Positions 37,464 through 44,808 of a DNA stretch of 64,000 nucleotides are shown piece after piece (positions within the stretch are counted from its first letter, which is position 1; each line of letters starts with the position of its first letter). Source of the DNA: Pedobacter sp. Leaf216 (lineage in GTDB: Bacteria > Bacteroidota > Bacteroidia > Sphingobacteriales > Sphingobacteriaceae); assembly GCF_001421515.1 (NCBI RefSeq), contig NZ_LMKM01000036.1, forward strand, positions 62,001-126,000, in the 5' to 3' direction. The notes beneath the pieces were generated by a model, which did not search any database, was not told where the DNA came from, and worked only from the letters and a program-made list of their open reading frames with translations. A program made the translations under genes and the position numbers.

Positions 37464-38135
37464 ATGAAAAAATTGCCTTTTATATTTTTAAGCTTAATCA
37501 TCATTTCCCTAAAAAGCAACAGTCAAACATTGCCGGATTTTTTTCCACCCAAAAACTACAAAATGGTTACCCAAACCAAAGGCGACTTAGATAAAGATGG
37601 CATTGAAGAATTGGTAATTGTTTTTGATACTGACAAAGCGGATGGAGAAAATGGATTTAAAAGAATGTTATACATCTGCAAACAAATAAATGGTAAAAAC
37701 AAACTTTGGAAAAGCAATAGCAGCATTTTAAAAAGCAGTAAAGATTGTGGCTTCTGTATTGATGCAGGGGTAAATCTCTCGGTAAAAATCAAAAATAATA
37801 CACTAATAACCGAACAAAGCTTTAACCACAACAGCAGGCATTATAGTACTTGGAAAAATGTTTATCGCTATCAAAATGCCGATTGGTTTCTGATCGGCTC
37901 TACCTATGATGATTACGATACCTGTGATTTTGATTACAAATACGACATTAATTTCTCTACCAAACAAGTGAGTGTCGCCTATACCTATGGCGATTGCGAT
38001 GACGGAACAAAGATCCCAAAAGATAGTTTTTATAATTTCAAATACCCTTTTAAAGCACTTCCAAAAATGGATGGTTTTATCCCTGGCCAAATTGAATTAA
38101 AAATCCCCGCCAACGGCAAATATTTCTATTATTAA
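37464..38135 (+). CDS. Exported protein with DxDxDG-type loop, function unknown
   Basis: 223 residues from the ATG at 37464, which gives a clean signal peptide (MKKLPFIFLSLIIISLKSNSQ region); a TTG 13 codons upstream is rejected. Residues about 43-58 (TKGDLDKDGIEELVIVFD) form a calcium-loop-like FG-GAP/VCBS-type repeat. The rest has several Asp- and Tyr-rich strands (YDDYDTCDFDYKYD) and paired cysteines (CGFC, CDFD, GDCDD). The next gene encodes a protein of similar plan, so they may be old duplicates. No function assigned. Confidence 0.75.
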   Translation: MKKLPFIFLSLIIISLKSNSQTLPDFFPPKNYKMVTQTKGDLDKDGIEELVIVFDTDKADGENGFKRMLYICKQINGKNKLWKSNSSILKSSKDCGFCIDAGVNLSVKIKNNTLITEQSFNHNSRHYSTWKNVYRYQNADWFLIGSTYDDYDTCDFDYKYDINFSTKQVSVAYTYGDCDDGTKIPKDSFYNFKYPFKALPKMDGFIPGQIELKIPANGKYFYY

Positions 38136-38152
38136 CGCTCACCATACCTTCC

Positions 38153-38755
38153 ATGAGAAAGATCTTTTGTTTATGCCTTATATTCATCACCAGCCATTCA
38201 TTTGCCCAAAAAATATTCAATCAGTCAAATGCAAAAGGAAGCTGGCAATACGTTTATCCTTTTAAAAATACAAGTTATGTGCTGGCTTTACAATGCCTTA
38301 CTACTGAAAAAGAACCGTTTTCAGAATTGTGCAACACAATACTGTACTTTGGTAAAACCGGAGTAAAAACCGACAAAATATTTTGGAAAAAAAATATTGA
38401 AATGCGCCACATAGCCGATAACCTTAAATATGAGGATTTTAACAATGATGGGGTTAAGGATTTATTAATTTTTGAAGATACCGGAGCAAGGGGAGGAAAC
38501 TCTTTTTATAACCTTTATTTAATTAATCGTAAAAAATATACTTTAACTAAAGTTAAAAATTTTGATAAAATTGTTAACCCAAGCTATGATAAAAAGCATG
38601 GCGTAATTATAAGTTACGGTTTTACAGGAACCAATTATTATCAGTTGTACCGCCTTGATAAAAATTATAAACCATACAAAACCGGCGATTCTTTTGATGA
38701 CAAAGAAAATCTAGACCTCGATAAAAAAATAACTGCAATTTTAAACAAAAAATAA
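38153..38755 (+). CDS. Exported protein with DxNxDG-type loop, function unknown
   Basis: 200 residues with signal peptide (1-18, ending SFAQ). Residues about 92-112 (YEDFNNDGVKDLLIFEDTGARGG) form a DxNxDG calcium-binding-like loop typical of FG-GAP/VCBS-related repeats. It follows the similar gene at 37464-38135 with 17 bp between them, so they are likely co-transcribed. The C-terminus is Lys/Asp-rich. No named family recognised. Confidence 0.75.
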   Translation: MRKIFCLCLIFITSHSFAQKIFNQSNAKGSWQYVYPFKNTSYVLALQCLTTEKEPFSELCNTILYFGKTGVKTDKIFWKKNIEMRHIADNLKYEDFNNDGVKDLLIFEDTGARGGNSFYNLYLINRKKYTLTKVKNFDKIVNPSYDKKHGVIISYGFTGTNYYQLYRLDKNYKPYKTGDSFDDKENLDLDKKITAILNKK

Positions 38756-39023
38756 TTTTTGTCTACTTTATTCAATTAAACTGAACAGTTTTATTATCCA
38801 AAAACGATAACCATACATTTCAGGTAGACCTTTAAAAGATTTTCGTCTTTTGCTTTTTAAGCGACTAATCAACGCCTTGTATTACAGATGCTTACAAGTG
38901 AAAATAATTTTCTACTATCATGTCTTCTCTCCTTATTTACCCTTCCATCAAAACGGTTTGGCATAGTGATTGTCTTTAGGCAGTTACATTTATTACCTAT
39001 ATAAAATAAAAAAAGTGAAAGAG

Positions 39024-39398
39024 ATGAAAAAGACAATCCAAATTTTCAGCATGCTATTAATAGCATTAACAGTAATGGTATCATGTAAAAAAGATACCGA
39101 TCCGGCCGACAAAGATTTCTTTGTGGGTACCTATAAAGGAACAGTTTCTTATAGAAACGGTCAAACAACAATTAACAGCAGCGATGGCAAAGTAACTGTG
39201 AGTAAAGTTGGCGAAACTTATAACTTTTACTTTGGTAACAACATTCCTGATATTACAGGTGTAAAGTTTGAAAAGAAAAGCGATAACAATTATGTGAGCA
39301 TAGGCTCAGGTTTAACTGGTATTAGTATTGATGCAAGTAATCTTAATATTTTAGTATCAAAAGATGGGCAAACATGGACAGCCAATTGCAACAGGTAA
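39024..39398 (+). CDS. Small lipoprotein, function unknown
   Basis: 124 residues from the ATG at 39024 (MKKTIQIFSM); an in-frame TTG at 38970 is rejected because it would bury the lipoprotein signal. The lipobox is VMVSC (Cys21). The mature part (about 30-124) looks like a small beta barrel or lipocalin-like fold by alternating pattern (FFVGTYKGTVSYRNGQTTI, KVTVSKVGETYNFYF). The end WTANCNR leaves a lone Cys near the C-terminus. Monocistronic, ended by the shared terminator at 39413-39442. Confidence 0.72.
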   Translation: MKKTIQIFSMLLIALTVMVSCKKDTDPADKDFFVGTYKGTVSYRNGQTTINSSDGKVTVSKVGETYNFYFGNNIPDITGVKFEKKSDNNYVSIGSGLTGISIDASNLNILVSKDGQTWTANCNR

Positions 39399-39412
39399 AA
39401 ACATTGTAAAGC

Positions 39413-39442
39413 AAAAGGCCCGATTTTAAAATCGGGCCTTTT
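39413..39442. terminator. Bidirectional intrinsic terminator, perfect 30-bp palindrome
   Basis: AAAAGGCCCGATTTT (39413-39427) directly abuts its exact reverse complement (39428-39442), followed on the + strand by more T. It serves the convergent genes ending at 39398 (+) and 39451 (-). Confidence 0.88.
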
Positions 39443-39450
39443 TTTTGTGA

Positions 39451-39705
39451 CTATAACTCTTCTATATCCTCATCATCTTCTTCAGGCACGTACTTTTCAA
39501 TGGCCTGGCCGATGGCATTAACTTCTTCATCTTCTTCAAAAATTGGCAATTCGGTTTTATAATCCATTTTTAGCCAAATTGAAGAGGTATCTTTTTGAAT
39601 CTGAATATATTCCTTACCATCTTTAAAAATGGTGTAAGAATCATTTCCTTCAGGGAAAACTGAATAGTTTATTGGTCCGATTACGATATCAAAAGGCTCT
39701 TGCAT
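39451..39705 (-). CDS. Small acidic protein, function unknown
   Basis: 84 residues from the ATG at 39705 (MQEPFDIVIGPINYSVFPEG); a longer frame from 39771 adds 22 residues of basic character that do not look like part of the same domain. The protein has no signal peptide and ends in a very acidic tail (EKYVPEEDDEDIEEL). Probably cytoplasmic. Convergent with the small lipoprotein gene and divergent from the gene at 39805. Not recognised. Confidence 0.65.
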   Translation of the reverse strand: MQEPFDIVIGPINYSVFPEGNDSYTIFKDGKEYIQIQKDTSSIWLKMDYKTELPIFEEDEEVNAIGQAIEKYVPEEDDEDIEEL

Positions 39706-39804
39706 GCTGAATGTTTTTTTACAAAGATAAAAAATCTTTTCGTTGACTTTGAGCTTGACCGGATATATCATACATTCTTATCTTTATAGGATCAATTGAT
39801 AAAG

Positions 39805-40155
39805 ATGGATTTTTCAAAAGCAGATAACAAGGTTGCCCGAAAATTATTTGAGGTAGCTTTACAAAGAGAATTAATAAAAGGCATGCACGAATTCGCTGAA
39901 GTTTTGGATCAATGGAAAACGCAACAGCCTGTAGACAATAGGGATGATTACTATAAGATATTTACTACAGTAAAGGATTTTGACAAACATATCGCCAGAA
40001 GATATGACGGTCTCAAAAATTCCTGGTTTTTTGATACGGTCATTGCTATGCTTTTAGACAAAACAATCACACAAGCTGATTTAGAACATTTTTCAGAAGA
40101 AGCCAAAACTGAAATCTTAAGGATTCTAAAATTCAGGGAAAACGACAGACTATAA
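39805..40155 (+). CDS. Small helical cytoplasmic protein, function unknown
   Basis: 116 residues from the ATG at 39805 (MDFSKADNKVARKLFEVAL); an in-frame TTG lies 9 bp upstream. The sequence is charged and predicted helical (ALQRELIKGMHEFAEVLDQW, DLEHFSEEAKTEILRILKF) with no signal or membrane segment. Divergent from the acidic small protein; 82 bp before the beta-CASP nuclease gene. I do not recognise the family. Confidence 0.65.
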   Translation: MDFSKADNKVARKLFEVALQRELIKGMHEFAEVLDQWKTQQPVDNRDDYYKIFTTVKDFDKHIARRYDGLKNSWFFDTVIAMLLDKTITQADLEHFSEEAKTEILRILKFRENDRL

Positions 40156-40237
40156 TTAAAAAATTACGCCTGATTGTTTAAAAATCCCATCAATTATACT
40201 ACTTTACGGCTAAAGAATTTACTGTACAGATAAGAAG

Positions 40238-41620
40238 ATGAAGTTAACGTTTTGGGGCGCAGCACAACAAGTAACAGGCAGTATGCACTTGCTGGAGGCT
40301 GGCCATTATAAAATACTGATAGATTGTGGGTTAGATTACGAGAAAGAAACCTACCAGGAAGAAAACCAACAGTTTCCATTCGATCCGGCAAGTATAAACC
40401 TGGTTATTTTAACCCACGCCCATATTGATCACTCCGGCAATTTACCTACGTTGGTGCGCCTGGGTTTTGATGGACAAGTACTTTGTACACCACCAACAGC
40501 CGATTTAACTTCAATATTATTATTCGATTCTGTGGAACTTTTTTTAAGAAAGGCAGGTCGAAAACCCAGAACCAAACGAGGCAATTTTAGTGGCCCAAAA
40601 CCCTTGTATCTGCACAAACATGTGATGGATACGATTGATCGTTTTGTAACTATTGCTTTTAATAAGCCTTTTAAAATAAACGGCGATATTAGTTTAACTT
40701 TTGTTCCTGTTGGGCATTTATTAGGCGCAGCTGCCGCTGTTTTAACTATAAATGACCATGGTGAGGAAAAGAAAATTGCTTTTACCGGTGATATTGGAAG
40801 AGATAATTATCCGGTTTTAGTTAATCCCGAACCATTGCCCGAAGTTGATTACCTGGTAAGTGAAGCAACCTACGGCGGAAGAATGCATACTAAAGATCAA
40901 ACTTTGGAAGAAAGATTGGTACAGGAAATTACCGAAGCTTGTATAAAAAGCCCCGGTAGATTGATTATTCCTGCATTCAGTATTGGTAGAACACAATCTT
41001 TGGTATTTGCTTTAAATCAAATTTTCACCAAAAAACTGTTGCCGCCAGTTCAAATCTTTGTAGATAGTCCTATGGCTATTCAAGCTACAGAGGTTTACCG
41101 TAAACACCATAACCTGGTAAACCAGGAGGCTAAGGATTTTTACCAAACCATGGGTGATGAATTTGAATTTGAGCATTTGGCTTATGTTCACACCATGAAA
41201 GAGAGTAAAGATGTTTCCAATTATTTTGATCCATGCATCATCATTTCATCAGCAGGTATGTTAGAAGGTGGCCGGATTCAGGATCACCTGTATTACAACA
41301 TTCAAAATTATTACTGCACCATTCTGTTTATTGGTTATTGCGCAAAAGGAACACTTGGCTATAAATTATTAAGCGGCGCACCAATTGTTCGGATTAAAGA
41401 CCGCGAAATGATGGTTTATGCTACAATACGCCAAACGGATTTGCTTAGCGGGCATGGCGACCATAACGATTTAATTAAAACAATAAAACAAACGGGGCAA
41501 CCCAAAAAAGTATTCTTGGTTCATGGTGAAGATAAGAGCCTGCAAAGCTTATCATCGGCATTACAGGAAGATGGTTTTAATGTTGCAGTTCCCGAAAGAG
41601 GAGAAGTATTTGAATTGTAG
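40238..41620 (+). CDS. Metallo-beta-lactamase fold, beta-CASP RNA nuclease
   Basis: 460 residues. N-terminal metallo-beta-lactamase domain with zinc motif HAHIDHSG (residues 60-67), a further His in VGHLLGAA, metal-binding FTGDIGRD and SEATYGGR; the beta-CASP domain is inserted at about 210-370 (RLIIPAFSIGRTQSLVFAL, IFVDSPMAIQATEVYR, IISSAGMLEGGRIQDHL), and the C-terminal RMMBL part has SGHGDHNDLI and FLVHGEDKSLQSL. This is the bacterial Ysh1/CPSF73-like exonuclease group acting on RNA. No partner genes adjacent. Confidence 0.92.
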   Translation: MKLTFWGAAQQVTGSMHLLEAGHYKILIDCGLDYEKETYQEENQQFPFDPASINLVILTHAHIDHSGNLPTLVRLGFDGQVLCTPPTADLTSILLFDSVELFLRKAGRKPRTKRGNFSGPKPLYLHKHVMDTIDRFVTIAFNKPFKINGDISLTFVPVGHLLGAAAAVLTINDHGEEKKIAFTGDIGRDNYPVLVNPEPLPEVDYLVSEATYGGRMHTKDQTLEERLVQEITEACIKSPGRLIIPAFSIGRTQSLVFALNQIFTKKLLPPVQIFVDSPMAIQATEVYRKHHNLVNQEAKDFYQTMGDEFEFEHLAYVHTMKESKDVSNYFDPCIIISSAGMLEGGRIQDHLYYNIQNYYCTILFIGYCAKGTLGYKLLSGAPIVRIKDREMMVYATIRQTDLLSGHGDHNDLIKTIKQTGQPKKVFLVHGEDKSLQSLSSALQEDGFNVAVPERGEVFEL

Positions 41621-41635
41621 CGAATTGCGTATGGG

Positions 41636-42105
41636 CTCGTTCATGGTTTTTTGGTTGATAGTCCATGGTTTTTTGGCTCATAGCTGATGGTTTGGCGGCC
41701 ATTGACCATAATCTAGTAACCATTTGTCTTTTAATTGGTTTACCATGGTTTTCGGCCCATAGCTGATGGTCTGCGCGGCTATTAACCATTGTGATTAGAC
41801 TGGACGATAGTTCATGGTTTTTTGGCTCATAGCTAATGGTTTGGCGGCCATTGAAAATAATCTAGTTACCATTTGTCTTTTAATTGGTTTACCATGGTTT
41901 TCGGCTCATAGCTGAGTGCTCCGCGGCCATTGACCATTGTGAATCAGGCTGACGATAGTTCATGGTTTTTTGGCTCATAGCTGATCCCTCCCAGGCTATC
42001 GACCATAATCAATTAACCATTATCTTCTGATTGGTTTGTAAAGCGTTTTGGCTGATCGCTCCGCGGCCATTGACCATAATCTATTAACCATCGTGCTTTT
42101 TTTGT
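41636..42105. repeat. Degenerate higher-order tandem repeat spacer
   Basis: About 470 bp built from half-units of alternating 80 and 69 bp. Starts of the word CATGGTTTT are at 41664, 41744, 41813, 41893 and 41961, so the full unit is about 148-149 bp and recurs about three times, the last copy being most decayed. Common words: CATGGTTTTTTGGCTCATAG, GCGGCCATTGACCATAATCT, TTTTAATTGGTTTACCATGG. Rich in CCAT/ATGG, no conserved ORF. It separates the beta-CASP gene from the end of proA. Confidence 0.85.
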
Positions 42106-42116
42106 AATGAAAATGA

Positions 42117-43364
42117 TTAACCCCTTACTTGGCCGGTTCCCCTCACCACCCATTTGTAGCTGGTTAATTCTTCAAGTCCCATTGGGCCACGGGCATGAAG
42201 TTTTTGCGTACTGATCCCAATTTCGGCCCCCAGGCCAAACTGTGCTCCATCTGTAAACCCGGTAGAAGCATTGGCATACACCGCAGCGGCATCTACTTCA
42301 TTTAAAAATTGAGCAATATTAGTAGCATCTTCTGATATAATTGCTTCACTGTGTTTCGAGCTGTATTTTGCAATGTGGTTTAATGCATCATTTAAATCTT
42401 CAACTATTTTTACGGCAAGCTTTAACGACAAAAACTCTGTGCCGAAATGATCCGGCGCAGCATGATTTAACAATTCTGCAGGATAAGTAGCTTTTAATGC
42501 ATCATAACTTCTTTCATCTGCATAAAGCTCAACATTTCCATCAGCCAACGGCGATAAAAGTGCAGATAAATCGTTCAACCTGTTCTGGTTGATCAGCACA
42601 CAATCAAGCGAATTACAAACACTTACCCTCCTGGTTTTTGCGTTAAAAATAATTGCTTTTCCTTTTTCCAAATCTCCAGATTCATCAAAATAAGTGTGAA
42701 CAATCCCTGCTCCGGTTTCTATGACAGGAATTTTGCTGTTTTCGCGAACATAAGTAATTAAAGATTGACTTCCTCTTGGAATCAGCACATCAACAAAACC
42801 TCTTGCATTCAATAAAGCTTCAGTAGCTGCCCTTTCTGCAGGCAATAGTGTTAATACATCACGATTAATTTTATGTTTATCCAATACTTCGTGGATCACT
42901 TTTGCAATCGCCAGATTTGAAAATTCTGCATCGCTTCCACCTTTAAGTACAGCCACGTTTCCTGTTTTAAAACAGAGTGAAAATACATCGGCAGTAACAT
43001 TTGGGCGGGCTTCGTAAATTACACCTACAACACCTAATGGCACACTAACTTTCTGAATATGAAGTTGATTTTCAAGCGTTTTATCTGAAAGAATTTTACC
43101 TAAAGGACTGTTTAAGCCTGCAACATTTATAAGATCGTTCGCAATATCAGCAATGCGCGCTGCACTTAACTTTAGCCTGTCGTATTTTGGATCTTCGATG
43201 GGCATTTTTGCTAAATCTCTTACATTTTCAGTAAGAATTGATGCTGTATTGGCTACCAAAGCCTCAGCCAGATCTGTTAGAACAGCATTTGTCGTTTCTT
43301 TACCAACGCCAACCAAGGTACGACTTGCTTGTTTTGCTTTTTCGAAGTATTGTTTGTAATCCAT
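42117..43364 (-). CDS. proA: Glutamate-5-semialdehyde dehydrogenase (gamma-glutamyl phosphate reductase)
   Basis: 415 residues, standard ProA length. It reduces glutamyl-5-phosphate to the semialdehyde with NADPH, the second step of proline synthesis. Seen: VPLGVVGVIYEARPNVTAD (about 108-126), VLKGGSDAEFSN (about 138-149), IPRGSQSLITYV, the catalytic-cysteine region RRVSVCNSLDCVL (about 246-258), and the C-terminal ARGPMGLEELTSYKWVVRGTGQ signature. Downstream of proB on the same strand, with a 93-bp gap filled by a double-hairpin repeat. Confidence 0.96.
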   Translation of the reverse strand: MDYKQYFEKAKQASRTLVGVGKETTNAVLTDLAEALVANTASILTENVRDLAKMPIEDPKYDRLKLSAARIADIANDLINVAGLNSPLGKILSDKTLENQLHIQKVSVPLGVVGVIYEARPNVTADVFSLCFKTGNVAVLKGGSDAEFSNLAIAKVIHEVLDKHKINRDVLTLLPAERAATEALLNARGFVDVLIPRGSQSLITYVRENSKIPVIETGAGIVHTYFDESGDLEKGKAIIFNAKTRRVSVCNSLDCVLINQNRLNDLSALLSPLADGNVELYADERSYDALKATYPAELLNHAAPDHFGTEFLSLKLAVKIVEDLNDALNHIAKYSSKHSEAIISEDATNIAQFLNEVDAAAVYANASTGFTDGAQFGLGAEIGISTQKLHARGPMGLEELTSYKWVVRGTGQVRG

Positions 43365-43384
43365 TGTTTTGTTTTAATTAGAGG

Positions 43385-43449
43385 TTCGTCATGCTGAATT
43401 TATTTCAGCATCTATTAATAAGATCCTGAAACGAGTTCAGGATGACGAA
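43385..43449. repeat. Double-hairpin dispersed repeat between proB and proA
   Basis: Outer arms TTCGTCAT (43385-43392) and ATGACGAA (43442-43449) enclose two perfect hairpins: ATGCTGAA-TTTAT-TTCAGCAT (43391-43411) and ATCCTGAA-ACGAG-TTCAGGAT (43423-43443). The three stems make a cruciform or three-way-junction RNA. Related copies lie at 59220-59298 and 31545-31603. Confidence 0.8.
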
Positions 43450-43457
43450 TGAGCCTG

Positions 43458-44537
43458 CTAAATAGCCGAATAAAAATAATCGTAATGCACCAGCGCTTTC
43501 TGTTTCTTTTGTCCAATGCGTTCCCTGGCTTTATCCGAACCATATTCTGCGATGCCCAATCCGATCAGGTTATTTTTTTCATCCACAATTTTAATAATAT
43601 CGCCCTTTAAAAAATCTGTTTGTATTTCGATAATCCCCACGGGCAATAAACTGGTGGCTTTTCCTGAGGTTAGTACGGTTTTTGCACCATCGTTTAATTT
43701 CACAACACCAGTTGCAGCTGTTTCCGAATGAGCAATCCATTTTTTCTTGCCTGATTTACTTTTTTCGGGTACAAAACGAGTGTGCACCAATTCATTATTT
43801 AATAATTCCGTAAGCACATCGTTTTTAGTTCCATTGGCAATATGAACCGTTATGCCAAGTTTCGCCACTTTTTGTGCCATGGTAGATTTAGTAATCATGC
43901 CCCCACGCCCAAATTGCGATTTACCTGTTTGTATAAAAGATGCCAAATTAGCAACCGAGCCATTAATTTCTTCAATAACAGCCGATCCTTCAATTTTTGG
44001 GTCGCCATTATAAATTCCATTCACATTAGATAAGATAATCAGCGCGTCAGCATTTAACATCGAAGCAATTAATCCGGCAAGCTCATCATTATCAGTAAAC
44101 ATCAACTCGGTAACAGATACCACATCGTTTTCATTTACAACAGGAATTACCTCATTTTGAAGCAAAATCTGCAAACAGTTTTTCATGTTTAAATAATGTG
44201 CCCGGTCGCGAAAATCTTCTTTGGTAACCAAAACCTGCGCACACTGAATATCATGGGTGGCAAAAAAATTAGCATAGGTATTAATTAATTTCACCTGGCC
44301 AATTGCAGCCAATAACTGTCGGGTAGTTACCGCATCTTGCTTTTCAGAAACCTTAATCAGGCTTCTACCAGATGCTACTGCCCCCGAAGAAACAAGAATA
44401 ACTTCAATACCTTGTTTTTTAATATCTGCCAATTGGTTTACAAGGTGTTTAATCCTTGCTTCATCGGGCAAACCATTCGCTTGTGTAATTACATTTGAAC
44501 CAACTTTAACAACTATTTTTTTGTAGCCTAATTTCAT
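43458..44537 (-). CDS. proB: Glutamate 5-kinase
   Basis: 359 residues from the ATG at 44537 (MKLGYKKIVVKVGSNVI); a TTG 12 bp upstream is rejected. ProB phosphorylates glutamate, the feedback-controlled first step of proline synthesis. Amino-acid-kinase domain (about 5-250) with KVGSNVI, VSSGAVASG (about 50-58), VNENDVVSV, DNDELAGLIASMLNADALIILS and the GRGGMITKSTMAQKVAKLG motif. A C-terminal PUA domain (about 270-355; LPVGIIEIQTDFLKGDIIKI) is present as in E. coli. Gene order is proB then proA. Confidence 0.95.
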   Translation of the reverse strand: MKLGYKKIVVKVGSNVITQANGLPDEARIKHLVNQLADIKKQGIEVILVSSGAVASGRSLIKVSEKQDAVTTRQLLAAIGQVKLINTYANFFATHDIQCAQVLVTKEDFRDRAHYLNMKNCLQILLQNEVIPVVNENDVVSVTELMFTDNDELAGLIASMLNADALIILSNVNGIYNGDPKIEGSAVIEEINGSVANLASFIQTGKSQFGRGGMITKSTMAQKVAKLGITVHIANGTKNDVLTELLNNELVHTRFVPEKSKSGKKKWIAHSETAATGVVKLNDGAKTVLTSGKATSLLPVGIIEIQTDFLKGDIIKIVDEKNNLIGLGIAEYGSDKARERIGQKKQKALVHYDYFYSAI

Positions 44538-44808
44538 CCTTCTTTTCAAGCATTTTGATTTGGCAATTTAACATCAATTTTTCTATTTCGGATAATTATC
44601 TATAGGCTTTATGGATTTTTGCTAAAATGGTAATAGGTGGTTTGGGATTGAGCGCTTGGCGTTTGGTGCAGCATAATCGATTTAAACAATTAACAAGTTA
44701 TCCTGCCCGCCACTACTACTGAACACGGAACAAATGAACTCCTGAGCTAATGCTAATAAACTATTGAACTATTTGACTAAATTGCATTTGAACCTAAATC
44801 AAACCGCT

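Noticed and set aside
41577..41789. 70-codon minus-strand frame across the tandem repeat
   Set aside because: It spans the 3' end of the beta-CASP gene and repeat units; the frame is not kept in later units, so the array is not coding.
41636..42105. Possible CRISPR array
   Set aside because: Units are 69-80 bp, degenerate throughout, and lack short identical repeats separated by unique spacers; no cas genes nearby.
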